In this document: piece by piece, positions 5,587-6,146 of the stretch
Layout: the number at the start of each line of letters is the position of its first letter
How positions within the stretch are numbered: the first letter of the stretch is position 1
Assembly: GCA_945877965.1 (NCBI GenBank)
Contig: CAMCTH010000300.1
Coordinates: 1 to 6,146 of the forward strand
DNA from: Planctomicrobium piriforme
GTDB lineage: Bacteria; Planctomycetota; Planctomycetia; Pirellulales; PNKZ01
Length of the DNA stretch: 6,146 nucleotides
Direction of reading: 5' to 3'
The notes under the pieces: generated by a model
Told to the model about the DNA's origin: nothing
The model's database searches: none
The model's input: only the letters and a program-made list of their open reading frames with translations
Position numbers and translations under genes: made by a program

Positions 5587-6146
5587 ATGCGAACGGCCCT
5601 TTTGTTGATTTTGTTGATTCTCGCGTCCCTTAATTGCCAAGTTGCCACGGCCGCTCCCGGCATGCACGCTCGTAGTCTCTTTAACCATCAAACGCCCATA
5701 CCGACATTGACGGCCAAGACGGTCAATTACGAATACCAACACGCCATCGAAAATATTTTCGACGACAAGCTCGAAATCATGTTTCGTATCTTCGATGAGG
5801 AGGTGAAGACGAGTTCGGAAAAGTATTTCTTTTTCTTCGACTATGTCAGCCTTCGCCGCAGTAAGGAGAAGCTGCAGGCTTCGATCTGGGTAGATATGGT
5901 CGATTCCGAATCGGCGATCGCGACCATCAAGAATCTTGAGCCTCGCACGGCCTATGAGTTCCACGTCTCGCTATGGAGAGTTGATGACGAAGACGAAACC
6001 AAGTTCACGAAGGTCGCCGATCTGCCGACGACGTATTTCGGAATCACAGGTGGTTACGATGACGTCGAAGATCTTCGAGCGGTCACGATGATCTCGGCCG
6101 TCGCCGAGCTCCATCTCTGGGAAATGAACTATCCGCAAAGGAGAGG
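5587..6146 (+). CDS. Secreted protein with fibronectin type III-like segment, truncated by the right window edge
   Basis: 186 complete codons are visible and the frame is still open at the end of the window. Residues 1-23 (MRTALLLILLILASLNCQVA then TAA) form a strong signal peptide. Cleavage after ATAA is most likely; Cys17 sits in SLNC, a poor lipobox because Asn precedes the cysteine. Residues about 45-150 look like a beta-sandwich: alternating hydrophobic strands, then IKNLEPRTAYEFHVSLW (114-130), which matches the F-strand signature of fibronectin III domains (L.P.T.Y.F.V), and a closing LPTTYF. The segment is rich in Asp and Glu, fitting an exported protein. What follows (about 155-186) is not recognised. 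The full function cannot be told from this part; it could be a surface or matrix protein, or the N-terminal module of a larger enzyme. It stands alone on the plus strand behind a hairpin-rich leader and a gene graveyard, with no operon partner visible. Confidence 0.85.
   Translation, partial: MRTALLLILLILASLNCQVATAAPGMHARSLFNHQTPIPTLTAKTVNYEYQHAIENIFDDKLEIMFRIFDEEVKTSSEKYFFFFDYVSLRRSKEKLQASIWVDMVDSESAIATIKNLEPRTAYEFHVSLWRVDDEDETKFTKVADLPTTYFGITGGYDDVEDLRAVTMISAVAELHLWEMNYPQRR

Noticed and set aside
5557..5964. Minus-strand 135-codon frame
   Set aside because: It is antisense to the signal-peptide protein starting at 5587, which has clear secretion and fibronectin-III features.

Overview
The window most likely comes from a planctomycete (Pirellulales/Gemmatales-like). 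It has a moderately high GC content and weak or absent Shine-Dalgarno sequences before some genes. It carries several large secreted hydrolases, a PAS-AraC regulator, and a relic of the small release-factor-like protein that is common in planctomycetes. The taxonomic guess is inference from gene content; no rRNA or marker gene is present.

Left half (1-3607, minus strand): a tight two-gene unit. Transcribed first is a 972-residue secreted protein with three apparent catalytic modules: a calcineurin-like phosphoesterase domain, a second phosphoesterase domain with the full purple-acid-phosphatase metal signature, and a C-terminal HEFAH zincin-like domain. Six bases after its stop begins a secreted sialate O-acetylesterase-family (SGNH) esterase, cut by the left edge. 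The unit looks like an exported scavenging set: phosphate release, deacetylation of glycans, and possibly proteolysis or binding.

Centre (3608-4496): a 160-base divergent intergenic region with a pair of GCGCACA repeats about three helical turns apart, then a plus-strand PAS-AraC one-component regulator. It is a plausible local regulator of the divergent hydrolase unit.

Right half (4497-5586): about 1.1 kb with no intact gene. It holds a clear relic of a class I peptide-chain-release-factor-like gene (4800-5081). Its GGQ motif has become GAE, it has no start codon ahead of the domain, and an internal deletion joins the RF domain to the protein's C-terminal module. Two further open but unrecognised frames flank it, along with a 20-base tRNA T-arm-like sequence and several stem-loops. 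Three of these stem-loops lie in series at 5459-5536, upstream of the last gene.

Right edge (5587-6146): the start of a secreted protein with a signal peptide and a fibronectin-III-like segment, cut by the window end.

No transposase, CRISPR array, complete tRNA, rRNA or convincing factor-independent terminator was seen. The most distinctive items are the three-module hydrolase, the release-factor relic and the serial hairpins before the last gene.
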